This document shows, piece after piece, positions 9,077 to 18,765 of a DNA stretch of 64,000 nucleotides. How positions within the stretch are numbered: position 1 is the first letter of the stretch; each line of letters starts with the position of its first letter. The notes under the pieces are model-generated. The model saw nothing but the letters and a program-made list of their open reading frames with translations, was not told the DNA's origin and made no database searches. The stretch comes from JBGTGT01 sp051439375 (GTDB lineage: Bacteria > Cyanobacteriota > Cyanobacteriia > Cyanobacteriales > Microcystaceae), in the NCBI GenBank assembly GCA_051439375.1, contig JBFRWB010000080.1:13646-77645 (forward strand). Direction: 5' to 3'. A program made the translations under genes and the position numbers.

Positions 9077-9640
9077 TTATTTAATTGGCTGGACTGATTG
9101 TAGCGAAAAACCGTTCTTTTTCAGTTCTTCGGTTAACGCTAGGGAATTTTCCACCCGATCAACGAACATAACGCCCGTCAGATGATCCATTTCATGTTGA
9201 ATGACCCGTGCTAGGAGATCGGATGCTTTTAATTTGCGCGGTTTTCCCCATTCATCTTTATAGGAGACTTCTATGGCTTCTGGGCGAATTACATCGAGAT
9301 AAACCCCCGGAATACTCAAGCAGCCTTCTTCCCCTTTACACAGAGTTGAACCATAGCGTGTAATTTTAGGGTTAATTAAGATTAGAGGAGGATGCTCGGC
9401 TTCATCGGGTTTGCAGTCAATCACGATGACTTGCTTGTTGACAGCAACTTGAGGTGCCGCTAAACCAATTCCTTGAGAGCTATACATGGTTTGTAGCATC
9501 TCTTTGGCCAATTTTCGCACAGAATCATCAACTTTTGCGACTCGTTTGGCGGGTTGACGCAAGGTGCGATCGCCCAAATAGTGTAATTCCAAAGGAGGAT
9601 TGTCTAATTTTTGTTTTTCGACGGTAATGACAGCACTCAT
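9077..9640 (-). CDS. def: Peptide deformylase
   Basis: The 187-residue metalloenzyme removes the N-terminal formyl group from nascent proteins. All three signature motifs are present: GIGLAAPQV (motif I), EGCLSIPG (motif II with the metal-binding cysteine) and QHEMDHLTG (motif III, HExxH with two metal histidines). The N-terminal extension before LHYLGDRTLRQPAKRV is typical of cyanobacterial and plastid-like forms. It is first in a likely two-gene operon with the small membrane protein downstream. Confidence 0.95.
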   Translation of the reverse strand: MSAVITVEKQKLDNPPLELHYLGDRTLRQPAKRVAKVDDSVRKLAKEMLQTMYSSQGIGLAAPQVAVNKQVIVIDCKPDEAEHPPLILINPKITRYGSTLCKGEEGCLSIPGVYLDVIRPEAIEVSYKDEWGKPRKLKASDLLARVIQHEMDHLTGVMFVDRVENSLALTEELKKNGFSLQSVQPIK

Positions 9641-10007
9641 AAAGCCTTGTTAATCGAACTCGTTATGTTTTTATTTTAACGGGTGTTTGAAACGAAGGAG
9701 TACAGTTAGCCATCTTTTATCAGGATCAACTTCTCGTTGAGAGATACTTAGATTTTCCGCCTCGACATCATAATAAGTTAGAAGTGGGATTAGAGATTTG
9801 AAATGCTTCTTGAGCTATCTTTAAATATATCTTTAGCCAATCATTGTGAATACTTTAAAATGAATCTTTTTGTAAAGTATTAATTCTTTAGTAACCTTCT
9901 AAGCTAAGACACATTTTAAGGTATTGTTAATGATGATACCTTAAACCTCTTAATCAGTCTAAATGTTCTTGTTAATTATCATGTGGTCATTCATAGAGGG
10001 TTAAATT
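9641..10007. other. Intergenic region, no gene seen
   Basis: This is 367 bp of AT-rich DNA between def and the divergent ATPase gene. I see no tRNA, array or strong terminator. A GAGGG element just before 10008 is a plausible ribosome-binding site for the ATPase. Both promoters probably lie here. Confidence 0.5.
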
Positions 10008-11201
10008 ATGGCACTTTTTCTGAAATCAGCACAAATCATTAACTATAAAAGTTTGGCAAATGTTACATTGAACTTTCGAGATTTAACTATTTTAGTTGGG
10101 GCAAATTCGAGTGGTAAGTCAAATTGTTTAAAAGCTTTATATTTTTTAAGTGTTATTATAGCTAAGGCTTCACCTCCACCTATTGAAATGCTCAAAAAAA
10201 TTAGAAAAATTAACATCAAAGAAGATATAACCTTTATAGTGAAAATAAAAGAAGATGCTCTGAGCAAGAGTAGTGACAATAGGTATAAGCTATCTGTAGG
10301 TTTTGCTAACCAAGAGTCTATCTTTTCTGAAGAAAAATTAATCGTTAACAATATTCAAGTTATTGATATTAAAAACGGACAAGGAAAAGTCGTAGATGAA
10401 GATGGATCAAATGAACAAAAATATAAATCTAGAACAGGAAATTTAGCATTAAAATCTGCTGGTGATTTTGGCCATAAACCTATTACATCAAAAATTGTAG
10501 AATTTATTGGTGAATGGGAAGTTTATGATTTAGATCCTGATATAATAAGAGGAGGATATATTAATTTTGAAAGTTTAGTAGGAGACAGCGCACAGTTGGA
10601 CACTTTTCCTAGACTGGATTCTGCTGGTAAAAAACTTGAGGAAGTTTTATCCTATTGGTCGGCAAATCACCCAGATAAACTGTTCGGTATTAATCAAGAT
10701 TTGAATAAATGTCTGGGAATTAATTTAAAATCTACTCAAGAAGATGGCGAAACAATTATTATAGTTCAAGAAAAGGGAGGTCTTGAAATTCCTTTATCTG
10801 ATATGTCTGACGGAACACTAAGAATCATTGCTTATTATGTATTACTTTTTGAAGATAATTTACCTCCTCTTATTGGGATAGAAGAACCTGAAAGAAATTT
10901 AAATCCTGGTTTATTTTTACCTCTTTCCACTGTTTTGAAGAAATTATCTAAGAAAACTCAATTGATTATTACAACTCATAGTTCTCAACTCCTAGACTGC
11001 TTTACTCTAGAAGAAATTCAAGAGGATGTCATGGTACTTTGTTTAAGTAAGATAGATAATCAAGGAACACAAGTTTTTGAATTAGATGAATTGGGACAAA
11101 AAAGGGAAGATTTAGCAGATTGGATGCAAGATTTTGGTGTGGGTAGTGCAGTTTATAATAGTAACTTATTAGAGGAGTGTCTAGAAGAACAATATGCTTA
11201 A
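10008..11201 (+). CDS. SMC/OLD-like AAA family ATPase (AAA_21 type), probable defence ATPase
   Basis: The 397-residue ATPase has Walker A VGANSSGKSN near residue 32, the ABC-type signature region LSDMSDGTLRIIAYYVLL near residue 265, Walker B PLIGIEEPERNL near residue 293 and the switch histidine in LIITTHSSQLLD. This is the OLD/RecF-like ATPase architecture without a fused TOPRIM domain. The next gene overlaps its end by eight bases and looks like the missing TOPRIM-like partner. Such ATPase-nuclease pairs are often antiphage modules. Base composition is more AT-rich than the neighbouring housekeeping genes, consistent with transfer. The phage-defence role is inference. Confidence 0.85.
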   Translation: MALFLKSAQIINYKSLANVTLNFRDLTILVGANSSGKSNCLKALYFLSVIIAKASPPPIEMLKKIRKINIKEDITFIVKIKEDALSKSSDNRYKLSVGFANQESIFSEEKLIVNNIQVIDIKNGQGKVVDEDGSNEQKYKSRTGNLALKSAGDFGHKPITSKIVEFIGEWEVYDLDPDIIRGGYINFESLVGDSAQLDTFPRLDSAGKKLEEVLSYWSANHPDKLFGINQDLNKCLGINLKSTQEDGETIIIVQEKGGLEIPLSDMSDGTLRIIAYYVLLFEDNLPPLIGIEEPERNLNPGLFLPLSTVLKKLSKKTQLIITTHSSQLLDCFTLEEIQEDVMVLCLSKIDNQGTQVFELDELGQKREDLADWMQDFGVGSAVYNSNLLEECLEEQYA

Positions 11202-11886
11202 TATTCGGATATGGACACCTGAATCAGACTTTGATAGTAAAGTAGTCACTCAAATTGCTAAAAAAATTAAACACTTCTACCAATATGATATCGGGATTTT
11301 TCAAGGAAGTAAAAAAGCTTATCATGATTCTCTTAAAAGGGAAAATGGATTAACGAAACAAGTTTCAATTTACTTAAAAAGCAGTGATTTAATCATTTTC
11401 TTAATTGATTCAGATGGAGTTCAAGCAAGTGAACAACGAAAAAAAGAACCAAATTCTATGATTAACAAAATTACTGAATTAGTCAATCAATTTCCTGATA
11501 GGGTTAAATTGATTTTAATGAAACAGGAACTCGAAGCATGGTTATTAGTTGATTGCTTAGGAATTTGTTGTTACTATATGAAAAATACAGAAATCAGAAA
11601 TAATCAAGATTGGATAAAATTTTCTAGCAAGTATCAGAAAGGCAATACCAAATTAATTACTGAAGCAGAACAAGGAGGAAAAGGCGTTAAAGAATATATG
11701 ATAGAATTTTCTGAAGCAATTTTAATAAAAAAGAATCCTAACCTTAAAAACAAACCCAGAAACTTAAAAAAGGAAAAATATTCAGAACAATATTCACCCG
11801 AGTTTATTGATTACTTAGAATTTAATGATACAACGATTAGAAGAAATCCATCATTACAAGAATTTTCTGATCTAATAAGAGGATAA
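11194..11886 (+). CDS. DUF4276-like (TOPRIM-related) partner of the upstream ATPase
   Basis: The 230-residue protein has an acidic strand motif LIIFLIDSDG near residue 70 and a later KQELEAWLLVDCLG, matching my memory of DUF4276/RloB-type proteins. These resemble TOPRIM nucleases (conserved E, then DxD, then ExWLL). It overlaps the ATPase gene by eight bases, indicating translational coupling and a joint complex. The first acidic TOPRIM glutamate is not obvious at the N-terminus (RIWTPESDFD), so catalytic competence is uncertain. Lys- and Asn-rich composition is shared with the ATPase gene. Confidence 0.7.
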   Translation: MLNIRIWTPESDFDSKVVTQIAKKIKHFYQYDIGIFQGSKKAYHDSLKRENGLTKQVSIYLKSSDLIIFLIDSDGVQASEQRKKEPNSMINKITELVNQFPDRVKLILMKQELEAWLLVDCLGICCYYMKNTEIRNNQDWIKFSSKYQKGNTKLITEAEQGGKGVKEYMIEFSEAILIKKNPNLKNKPRNLKKEKYSEQYSPEFIDYLEFNDTTIRRNPSLQEFSDLIRG

Positions 11887-12048
11887 ATAATTATCAATGT
11901 TTTTGCTTAACTCTCTTCAAGCATTAATAATTGTAAAAATAGACCCTATTAAAGATTTTAATATGCTAAAAGATAGGTATTCCTAAGAAATCTATGCTCA
12001 TTTTAATGATGCAAACCCCAAATTTATAATTCATAATTTATAATTTCT

Positions 12049-13623
12049 ATGTTTCCTCGCCGTCGTTTTCTAGAATTTACTGCTGGACTAACCTTATTTC
12101 CTCTATTAACCCGTCAAATAACCCCTGTGACTGCACAAGACTCTTCAGATATAACTATCACTATTAAAGGGACAGACTTTCGGGGAAATACTCTGGATGA
12201 AGATGGGTGGAAAAGCCTCTATTTTCTTGATTTAGAAGAAAATCCCCTGTTAACCCCTAAAAGAAAGGTTGAAAATGGTGATTTAATCTCCTCGCTTCCT
12301 TCTTTTCCCGTTATCATGGCTATGATTATTCCAGTTTATGGTTTTGGAAAAGTCTATTTATACGCTGATAATCAAGGAAAAGGTTACAATAGAGAAGATT
12401 TTCCCCTAAATATTCCCTTAGAATTAGCAAAAACTCGCTTATCCCGTATTCAAACCCTTATTGATAACTGGAAATTAGAAGGTTATACTCTTCCTTCTCC
12501 TGTTACTACTCGACTTCATCGGGGAAAAGTGTATCTAAAAAACGCAGAAAATAGCTCGGAGATTACTCAACAGGTAAAATGGTGTCAAGAAAGCCTTTAT
12601 GAGAGTTTATGGGCAGGAGAAGAAGCTGTTTTAGCCAAAGCCAGATATGATATTGCTAAACGGGGAAAACGGCCTAAGTTTAAATTTGGTTGTAACTTTT
12701 TTGGGTTTTCTGATGCGGGAGCATATTATAAAACCTATTTTTCAGAATTATTTAACTATGCAACTGTTCCCCTTTATTGGCGTAGTTTTGAGGAAAAACA
12801 AGGGGAAAGAAACTATAAAAATATAGATAAAATGTTAAATTGGTTAGCAGAAAAAAAAATTGAAGCAAAAGGCCATCCTTTAGTTTGGTTTGCAGAATAT
12901 GGCATTCCTTACTGGTTAGAGGATACCAGCTTTACTGCTATGAAAGGTAAAATTGAACAACATATAAAAACCGTAACGGATCATTTTGGCGATCGCTTAC
13001 CCTATTATGATATTATCAATGAAGGAAGTGGATTAGCCTTTGCTAATGTCCCCGGTTATTCTTCATCAGAATTAGTTGAGTTATCACGAGTCGCAGCAAC
13101 GGCTTCTTATCAAGGAAACAAAAACGTTTATCGAGTGATTAATAATTGTTGTTTGTGGGCTAAATATCGCACCTTAGAAGAAGCAAATCCTGATACCCCT
13201 TATCAATATATCAAAGCTTGTTTAGCTGCTAATATTCCCTTTGAAGCTATTGGGTTGCAACTTTATTATCCCAATCATGATCTATTAGAAATTAATCGAA
13301 TGTTAGAGCGTTTCGGTAAATTAGGTAAACCCGTTCATTTAACCGAATTGGGTGTCCCCTCCCATACCAGTGAAGACGAGAATTCCTTTATGAAAGTTCC
13401 CTTTGGATTATGGCACAATCCTTGGTCAGAAAGCATCCAAGCTGACTGGATTGAACAATTTTATACCCTTTGCTATAGTAAATCTTACGTCGAAGCTGTT
13501 ACTTGGTGGGATTTTTCTGATAGCATTAACCACTTTTGGGCTCATGGTGGCTTATTAAATACGGAAGGGAAGCCCAAGGAGTCTTTTTACCGATTAAAAG
13601 CGTTATTAGATCAATGGAAATAG
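12049..13623 (+). CDS. Tat-exported glycoside hydrolase family 10 (endo-1,4-beta-xylanase-like)
   Basis: The 524-residue protein starts MFPRRRFLEFTAGLTLFPLL, a twin-arginine signal, cleaved probably after VTAQ. An N-terminal beta-rich region (to about residue 185) precedes a TIM-barrel GH10 domain. The acid/base glutamate is in YYDIINEGSG and the nucleophile glutamate in VHLTELGVPS, with substrate-site sequences KGHPLVWF and EAVTWWDFSD. It should hydrolyse beta-1,4-xylan or a related internal polymer outside the cytoplasm. Free-standing gene; a cyanobacterium may use it on its own sheath polymers or on plant/algal material. Confidence 0.9.
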   Translation: MFPRRRFLEFTAGLTLFPLLTRQITPVTAQDSSDITITIKGTDFRGNTLDEDGWKSLYFLDLEENPLLTPKRKVENGDLISSLPSFPVIMAMIIPVYGFGKVYLYADNQGKGYNREDFPLNIPLELAKTRLSRIQTLIDNWKLEGYTLPSPVTTRLHRGKVYLKNAENSSEITQQVKWCQESLYESLWAGEEAVLAKARYDIAKRGKRPKFKFGCNFFGFSDAGAYYKTYFSELFNYATVPLYWRSFEEKQGERNYKNIDKMLNWLAEKKIEAKGHPLVWFAEYGIPYWLEDTSFTAMKGKIEQHIKTVTDHFGDRLPYYDIINEGSGLAFANVPGYSSSELVELSRVAATASYQGNKNVYRVINNCCLWAKYRTLEEANPDTPYQYIKACLAANIPFEAIGLQLYYPNHDLLEINRMLERFGKLGKPVHLTELGVPSHTSEDENSFMKVPFGLWHNPWSESIQADWIEQFYTLCYSKSYVEAVTWWDFSDSINHFWAHGGLLNTEGKPKESFYRLKALLDQWK

Positions 13624-13695
13624 AGAATTTCGTAAAAATATAACCCACATTCCACACCTCTAACTGTTGAGTTTTACTTAGGGGAATTCTCCTCA

Positions 13696-14727
13696 TTAAT
13701 CTAAATCTAGATAAACCTGTTTTGTTTGAGAATTTGTCAGGGATTTTGTATATTTACGGTAAATATCTAATCCTGGAATGGGGTCAGTAAATGATTGAGG
13801 GAGTTTATACTGATTTTTGGGATAAATGTCTCGCACTCCCATGATTATGATGTAGGCTTTTGACCATTTTTTGAGAATTTTCAGTAATTGATCAAACATC
13901 ATATAGGATAAACTATGACGATAGGCTAGTGCAATATATTGAATAATGCGAGCATAAGTTTCTGGATTATGCTGTGCAGGAGAAACTTTAATGATTCGTC
14001 TTAGTTGTTCAAAAATTGTGAAATGTTGTTTGACCAGTCTGATTAATGATTTGAAATCTAAAAGATCAGATGTTTTCAGCCCTTGAATAAGTTCTGAGAC
14101 CATCCTGAGAACCGAATAGTCTGAGAGTTGATACATTTTAAATTGGGCAAGTAACATTAATCCTAGCTTATGTTCTGAAAGATGATATAAGTGATTGGCA
14201 TAACCTTGTAATGAGGTTTGTCCTTCTTTTGTTTTAATATAAGGCAGTACTTCTTCTAGACGTTCAGTAACAGATTCTCGAAAGACAGAAATCTGATCGA
14301 GTTTTTTCAGTTCTTCCTCAACATATTGATAGAAAGCTTGCTGTTTTGAACATCGGTAACGCAATTCAGTTTGGTCAATGGCAATAAAACTATCTTTGGC
14401 TTCAATAGCCACTTGTAACATTTGAATACTTTGGTCAAGATTATCATAACCTTCAATGCCTTTGGCAATACGATATTTGATCCGGACAAATTCAAGAAAT
14501 TCGGGATTAGCAAACTTATCTTTATCAATAGATTTTGCTGTTTTGGCTAATAAACCAATATTCATCATATCCTTTTCATGTAGCCATTGAACTTTCTCAT
14601 CAATCGTCTGTTTAGGGTTGGAGTGAAGCAAGGTATCTAATAAACCTTGTTCTCCTAAAATGGGCTGTTGCCACCATTTTTGTGCCAGTGGATCGTTGTT
14701 CTTGATATGTATGCTTATATTAGTCAT
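13696..14727 (-). CDS. Hypothetical protein, all-helical, unknown family
   Basis: The 343-residue product is soluble and almost entirely helical, with Leu/Lys/Gln-rich amphipathic segments and no membrane segment or signal. No catalytic or metal motif is visible. The N-terminal sequence includes NDPLAQKWWQQPILGEQGLLD, a Trp-rich entry. It is convergent with the xylanase gene. I do not recognise the family. Full-length frame with ATG start and normal codon use supports it as a real gene. Confidence 0.55.
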   Translation of the reverse strand: MTNISIHIKNNDPLAQKWWQQPILGEQGLLDTLLHSNPKQTIDEKVQWLHEKDMMNIGLLAKTAKSIDKDKFANPEFLEFVRIKYRIAKGIEGYDNLDQSIQMLQVAIEAKDSFIAIDQTELRYRCSKQQAFYQYVEEELKKLDQISVFRESVTERLEEVLPYIKTKEGQTSLQGYANHLYHLSEHKLGLMLLAQFKMYQLSDYSVLRMVSELIQGLKTSDLLDFKSLIRLVKQHFTIFEQLRRIIKVSPAQHNPETYARIIQYIALAYRHSLSYMMFDQLLKILKKWSKAYIIIMGVRDIYPKNQYKLPQSFTDPIPGLDIYRKYTKSLTNSQTKQVYLDLD

Positions 14728-15163
14728 CTTTAAACTCCTTGAATAATCAACTACTATTTATATTTATAAAATAACTCTCTTGAATCAACATGGGGGTGAT
14801 ATTAACCCAATAAAACTGTGATTTTTATCAAAATCAATGTTAACTTTTTCAACATTTACTAAGTAAACTCAATATTGCCTGAAAGTTAATAAATCTCAAA
14901 TAAAGTTCATTAAAAATGTTAAGTAAAGATTCTTGAAAATCATTAAAAAACTAAGAGATTATGCTAGATATTTTTTACCATTTCTCTAATATTATCCGCA
15001 GTTTCCTAGAGCAGTTCTTAAGAAGTTTAACAAAAAAGTGAGATTTAACCTTTCTACAGCCCTACGCATTAGGGTGTTTGACAGTTTAGGATCTCAGCAA
15101 ACCCAGTTAGGGCAAAATGTTTGCCTTTTGCATGAATGGCTTGCCCATAGGGCTATATATTCC
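14728..15163. other. AT-rich intergenic region
   Basis: Upstream of the 343-residue gene lies 436 bp of AT-rich DNA with runs of AACTTT and TTAAGTAAA but no recognised RNA gene or repeat. A 69-codon forward frame at 15038-15247 lacks protein-like composition and overlaps the DUF3288 gene; I do not count it. Confidence 0.4.
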
Positions 15164-15445
15164 CTAACTCCAATCTTGCACTTCATTATTTTGTTTACGG
15201 CGATAGATTTGGCCAGATTGATGAATTTCTCTAGTTTGGGCAAATAATTGACTTTCGGTTAACTGCCATTGTTGTAATAATACATCTAAATCTCGTTGAA
15301 TATCTCTAGCCCCCGGAAAGTCATGATAACGAATACGAAGCCTCGCTAATTCTACCAAATTATATTCTGTTGGTTGTTCTTCCAAGAGACGATTAACCAC
15401 ATCTCGATCTTTTTTTTCTTGGGGATGTTTTTGTTCTTGAGGCAT
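15164..15445 (-). CDS. DUF3288 family protein
   Basis: The 93-residue hydrophilic protein starts MPQEQKHPQEKKDRDVVNRL and contains LVELARLRIRYHDFPGARDI, the core of this small cyanobacterial family. It is predicted to be soluble and helical; no function is established. ATG start at 15445. It stands alone, divergent from the vWA gene. Confidence 0.8.
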   Translation of the reverse strand: MPQEQKHPQEKKDRDVVNRLLEEQPTEYNLVELARLRIRYHDFPGARDIQRDLDVLLQQWQLTESQLFAQTREIHQSGQIYRRKQNNEVQDWS

Positions 15446-15721
15446 AATAATAAAGATAGGAAATCAAAAAGAATTTTCAGTTATTTAGTCTATTTTACTG
15501 ATAAAATCCCTAGAGCGTTTCGTGGGTCAGGAACATAAGGATCTCAATTTAATCATATCTCTAAATGCTTTGTCTAACCGATAAAATGTGTCTTTCTTTT
15601 CCCTTAAAAAGTTATCTTATGATTATCTTGCTAAAATTGTTAGTATTCTCAGCGATAGTAACTGATTAACGCCTAACTCACATCCTACTCCCCATATAAT
15701 ACTTTTATTCCTGATAAATAA

Positions 15722-16636
15722 ATGACAGTGACTCAATTTCGTCGTCCTTTCTGGAGATATGCACTTTTTCAGATCCCTGCTATATTTTTATCAATTTTCC
15801 TCATATTAGCTCTTTTATTTGCCCTTCTAAGATTGGGTCAACCTCCGGTGGCTGTGGTTATTGCCTTAGATATGAGTCAGAGTACTTATGGTAATGATAT
15901 CCTAGCATCAGAGACGATTTTAGACGAAGAATTTGGGGCTGTGGCAGCCTATCTAAATCTTAATACCGCTAAGATTTTAAGACGGCCAAATAAAATCAAA
16001 GTGTTAGGATTTGCAGATGGAGTCATTCACCTTACCCCGAATTTTGATGATAATAGCGAAGAACTCATCAGCCAGCTTGATAATGCCCGTAAACCTGATA
16101 TTCCCTTGAGGATTGGTGGAGGAACAAACGCAGACTTAGCCATTCAAGAAGGAATTAGTGCTTTATCGGGGGTGGAAAAACGCTGTCGGGAATTGTTGTT
16201 AGTGACAGATGGGGAAGTTACGATTAGCCAAACGATGATAGAAGAAGCCATTCTACGCAATGTTAGAATTAACGCAATCGTCATCGGAAATCCTCCAACT
16301 TTAGTTGATCCTGCGACTAGGGGAACAGGAGGAGTCGCACTAGAAGGCGATCGCAACACCCTTTCCACTTTATTTACTGATCAATTATTTACCCGTTTTA
16401 ATAGTAATGTCCGTTGGGTTATTTTTTGGTTAGGTTGTGCTTGGATGGCGTTGATGTGGTTATTAACTATGCCCCTTGATCGCTGGATTTTTCAAGGTTT
16501 ATTAAGAATTAGGATGGATTATTCTGGCCAGCTTGCTTTGGGAAATGCGATCGCATGGACGGTTTTAACACCTCTCTTTCTTGGGCTAATTTATCGGTTA
16601 TTAAATCTGGCCGCACCTTTTTTTGGAGGATGTTAG
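15722..16636 (+). CDS. von Willebrand factor A domain membrane protein
   Basis: The 304-residue protein has an N-terminal membrane segment (about residues 14-36), then a vWA domain with the MIDAS start VVIALDMSQSTYG (DxSxS), a central GGGTNADLAIQ carrying the MIDAS threonine region, and LLVTDGE supplying the third metal-binding acid. Two further membrane segments at about 225-245 and 270-295 close the protein. It resembles BatA/B-like or chloride-channel-accessory-like bacterial vWA proteins. Binding partner is unknown; no MoxR ATPase is adjacent. Confidence 0.85.
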   Translation: MTVTQFRRPFWRYALFQIPAIFLSIFLILALLFALLRLGQPPVAVVIALDMSQSTYGNDILASETILDEEFGAVAAYLNLNTAKILRRPNKIKVLGFADGVIHLTPNFDDNSEELISQLDNARKPDIPLRIGGGTNADLAIQEGISALSGVEKRCRELLLVTDGEVTISQTMIEEAILRNVRINAIVIGNPPTLVDPATRGTGGVALEGDRNTLSTLFTDQLFTRFNSNVRWVIFWLGCAWMALMWLLTMPLDRWIFQGLLRIRMDYSGQLALGNAIAWTVLTPLFLGLIYRLLNLAAPFFGGC

Positions 16637-16666
16637 TGTGTGACTTATTAATCCCTAATGCTTTTA

Positions 16667-17038
16667 CTAAAAATGTTGTTTGAGAACTTCCCATTTAGAA
16701 CAATCCCAATAATCAATATGAGAGATAATTTGATTATCCTCATTTAACGTTAACTCACTGGTTCCTAGAATAGTAATGCGAGGTTGCCAAGGAAGAGGGG
16801 TTGTCCATGACAAACGCCATTTAGTATGAATAATATTGTCCTGTTGATAGATTTCTTGTACCTCTAGCTGCATTTGCTTTAACCATCGAGTCATAACTCC
16901 AATCATTTCCTGATAGCGTTTAATGCCGCGAAATTCATTTAAGGGATCTTTAAAATAGACATCCTCTGCATAGATGTCATAGGTTTGGTTGTATGGAAAG
17001 CGTTGATAATCGGCTTTAACAATATCGAGGGTATTCAT
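16667..17038 (-). CDS. DUF2358 (SnoaL/NTF2-like) protein
   Basis: The 123-residue product starts MNTLDIVKADYQRFPYNQTY and contains DIYAEDVYFKDPLNEFRGI and a C-terminal HIDYWDCSKWE, matching DUF2358, a plastid/cyanobacterial family with an NTF2-like cone fold. Catalytic function is unknown. I use the ATG at 17038 instead of a TTG three codons upstream. The gene is convergent with the vWA gene and divergent from the small winged-helix gene. Confidence 0.8.
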   Translation of the reverse strand: MNTLDIVKADYQRFPYNQTYDIYAEDVYFKDPLNEFRGIKRYQEMIGVMTRWLKQMQLEVQEIYQQDNIIHTKWRLSWTTPLPWQPRITILGTSELTLNEDNQIISHIDYWDCSKWEVLKQHF

Positions 17039-17099
17039 CGGGAACAAATCATTATAAAAGGGATGTCTAAGGGGTTGTCCTTATTTTTATACTATACCC

Positions 17100-17324
17100 T
17101 TGCCCTTCAAAATTATTCAAGCCACCCCTGGCCTAACAACCACAGAACAGATTTTACAACTGATTGAAGAAAATGCTCAAGGAATAACTGTTCGGGAACT
17201 TAGTGAACGGTTAAATCGTCCTGTCTCCATGATTAATCTTTGTCTAAAAGTTTTAATCGCTCATAAAGAAATTTATCTCACTAACTCACTGTCCAAAAAG
17301 CGTCTTATTTATCGAAATAACTAG
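17100..17324 (+). CDS. Small winged-helix-like DNA-binding protein
   Basis: The 74-residue product reads TTEQILQLIEENAQGITVRE followed by LSERLNRPVSMINLCLKVLI, the spacing of a winged-helix or MarR-like helix-turn-helix with the recognition helix around residues 40-55. It would be a minimal transcription factor or partner protein. The start codon is TTG at 17100; no ATG is available in frame before the conserved helix. A weak inverted repeat overlapping 17334-17350 follows the stop and could be a terminator. Confidence 0.6.
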   Translation: MPFKIIQATPGLTTTEQILQLIEENAQGITVRELSERLNRPVSMINLCLKVLIAHKEIYLTNSLSKKRLIYRNN

Positions 17325-17576
17325 GTCAAAAACCCTGTCTTTTAAGACGGAACGTTTTTGGAGAGAGATATAAATCCTTGTTACAAAAACAACTTCCGAC
17401 TTCTGACTTCTGACTTCTTTAAAGGCTTTCTCCCTCAAAATCTCTCAGTGTATAGTGTAGGATTGGCTGAAAAAGATTCTTGGTTCAGATGGAAAAGTTC
17501 AGAAGAAAAATATTAGTGTAAAAAAAAGGAGTAAGATGAAATGAGCAAATTAGAAATATTCTAGAACTCAAAGTTA

Positions 17577-17759
17577 TTAACCTTTATAGAAAAAGGAGAT
17601 AACTAACAATATTTCAGGTCTTGTCGAGGAAAGGAGATTACCGTTCGTACTTTGAGAATGGACTTCTTTCGTTTTGAGGTCAGATTGAGGCCGACTTGCG
17701 TAGAATAATAAACTAGCTGTCAGCAATAGAGACGTTGTTAAAATCCCTAATCTTTCCAT
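17577..17759 (-). CDS. Short hypothetical protein with N-terminal membrane segment
   Basis: The 60-residue frame begins MERLGILTTSLLLTASLLFY, a plausible signal anchor, and continues with a polar tail. TAGGAG lies nine bases before the ATG, which is the main reason to list it. No family is recognised and the C-terminal half is low-complexity, so it may be a relic or chance frame. Confidence 0.35.
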   Translation of the reverse strand: MERLGILTTSLLLTASLLFYASRPQSDLKTKEVHSQSTNGNLLSSTRPEILLVISFFYKG

Positions 17760-18180
17760 TGTTCTACACTCCTACACAATAAAGCACCACATAATGAACC
17801 GAAGGAATTATCATAATTTTTTCGGTTCGCCTTATACTAACACTTCTCTTTTCCAAGGGTTAGCTAGATGAGGCACAGAATAACGTTAAATTTTATGATA
17901 AATTACCTGTTCAATCCTGAAAAGCACTTCTTATACCAAATCTAGTCTATGTACCTCAGTTATAATTGACAGCTTTGATCTCCCCCCCTCTCTCCCAAAA
18001 CAGGGTTTTATAAATCTGAATTGGTATTATTGTTCTACAGACCGTCTAATCAAGGGTTCTTATCTTCCGAAGGACTGAACTTCTGACTTCTTGACAATGA
18101 TTGATATGATAAAGTCGCAAAGCTTCCTCTATATTGAAACAGTAATGGATAAAGGAAAATTGTCCTAACGATTCTAACTA
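17760..18180. other. Intergenic region with short cyanobacterial tandem heptamers nearby
   Basis: No gene is seen in this 421-bp stretch. CTTCTGA-type heptamer repeats, common filler in cyanobacterial genomes, occur just upstream at about 17391-17415 and again near 18078-18095. Confidence 0.4.
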
Positions 18181-18744
18181 ATGGCTGACTCAACATTTGA
18201 CCTGACAACAATCCAAATAATGGCAATTTTACGTCATTATGGCTTTGACTTGAGAGGATATACGCCAATTGAGTTAATTGATCAATGGGGAAAGCTATAT
18301 TCTGCTCTCTGGATTCGTTTAGCCGTTATTGAAGCCCTTTATCAAGGTCGTTACAAAGCCCTATCCGTTGAGCAAATCCTACAGCATTGGTTACGCAAAG
18401 GAAAACCCACCATTCATTTTAGCCATGAGTTTGAACGCTTAATTTGCCATAACTTACCCCAAGGCATTGAACTCTCCTCAACCTCTGTGGCTTTAGAGCA
18501 AGTATCGACTGCTCCACCTAAGCAAACCTTCACTAATCCAGAGAATTCCTCTCCAAATAATCATCAATCTTCCCAAATGCCCTTTCCTTCTTCTAATCCT
18601 GAGCTAGATTTGAAGACGAATGGAACCTCTACTTCTCAAGGAACAACCATCTGTCAATTTACCCCTCGCATTGATCATTCCCCTTCCTATGCAAAATTAA
18701 GAGAAGCAGTATATAAAGGATTAGAAGATGGATATAATCCATAA
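18181..18744 (+). CDS. Conserved cyanobacterial hypothetical protein
   Basis: The 187-residue protein has an ordered N-terminal half (about residues 1-100, including ILRHYGFDLRGYTPIELIDQ) and a Ser/Pro/Thr/Asn-rich linker (about 105-165), ending with a short helix containing YAKLREAVYKGLEDGY. No enzymatic motif is present. The layout of a folded N-terminus with a disordered tail suggests a protein-interaction role. It lies 21 bp before the gamma-glutamyltransferase gene, so the two may form an operon. Confidence 0.6.
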   Translation: MADSTFDLTTIQIMAILRHYGFDLRGYTPIELIDQWGKLYSALWIRLAVIEALYQGRYKALSVEQILQHWLRKGKPTIHFSHEFERLICHNLPQGIELSSTSVALEQVSTAPPKQTFTNPENSSPNNHQSSQMPFPSSNPELDLKTNGTSTSQGTTICQFTPRIDHSPSYAKLREAVYKGLEDGYNP

Positions 18745-18765
18745 AAAGCTAAATAATTAAGCCTT

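Noticed and set aside
8853..9185. 110-codon forward frame
   Set aside because: Antisense to the small membrane protein and def, both with better evidence.
15038..15247. 69-codon forward frame
   Set aside because: Overlaps the DUF3288 gene antisense, has no ribosome-binding site and lacks protein-like composition.
17391..17415. CTTCTGA tandem heptamers as a CRISPR or regulatory array
   Set aside because: Short, degenerate filler repeats common in cyanobacteria, without spacers.
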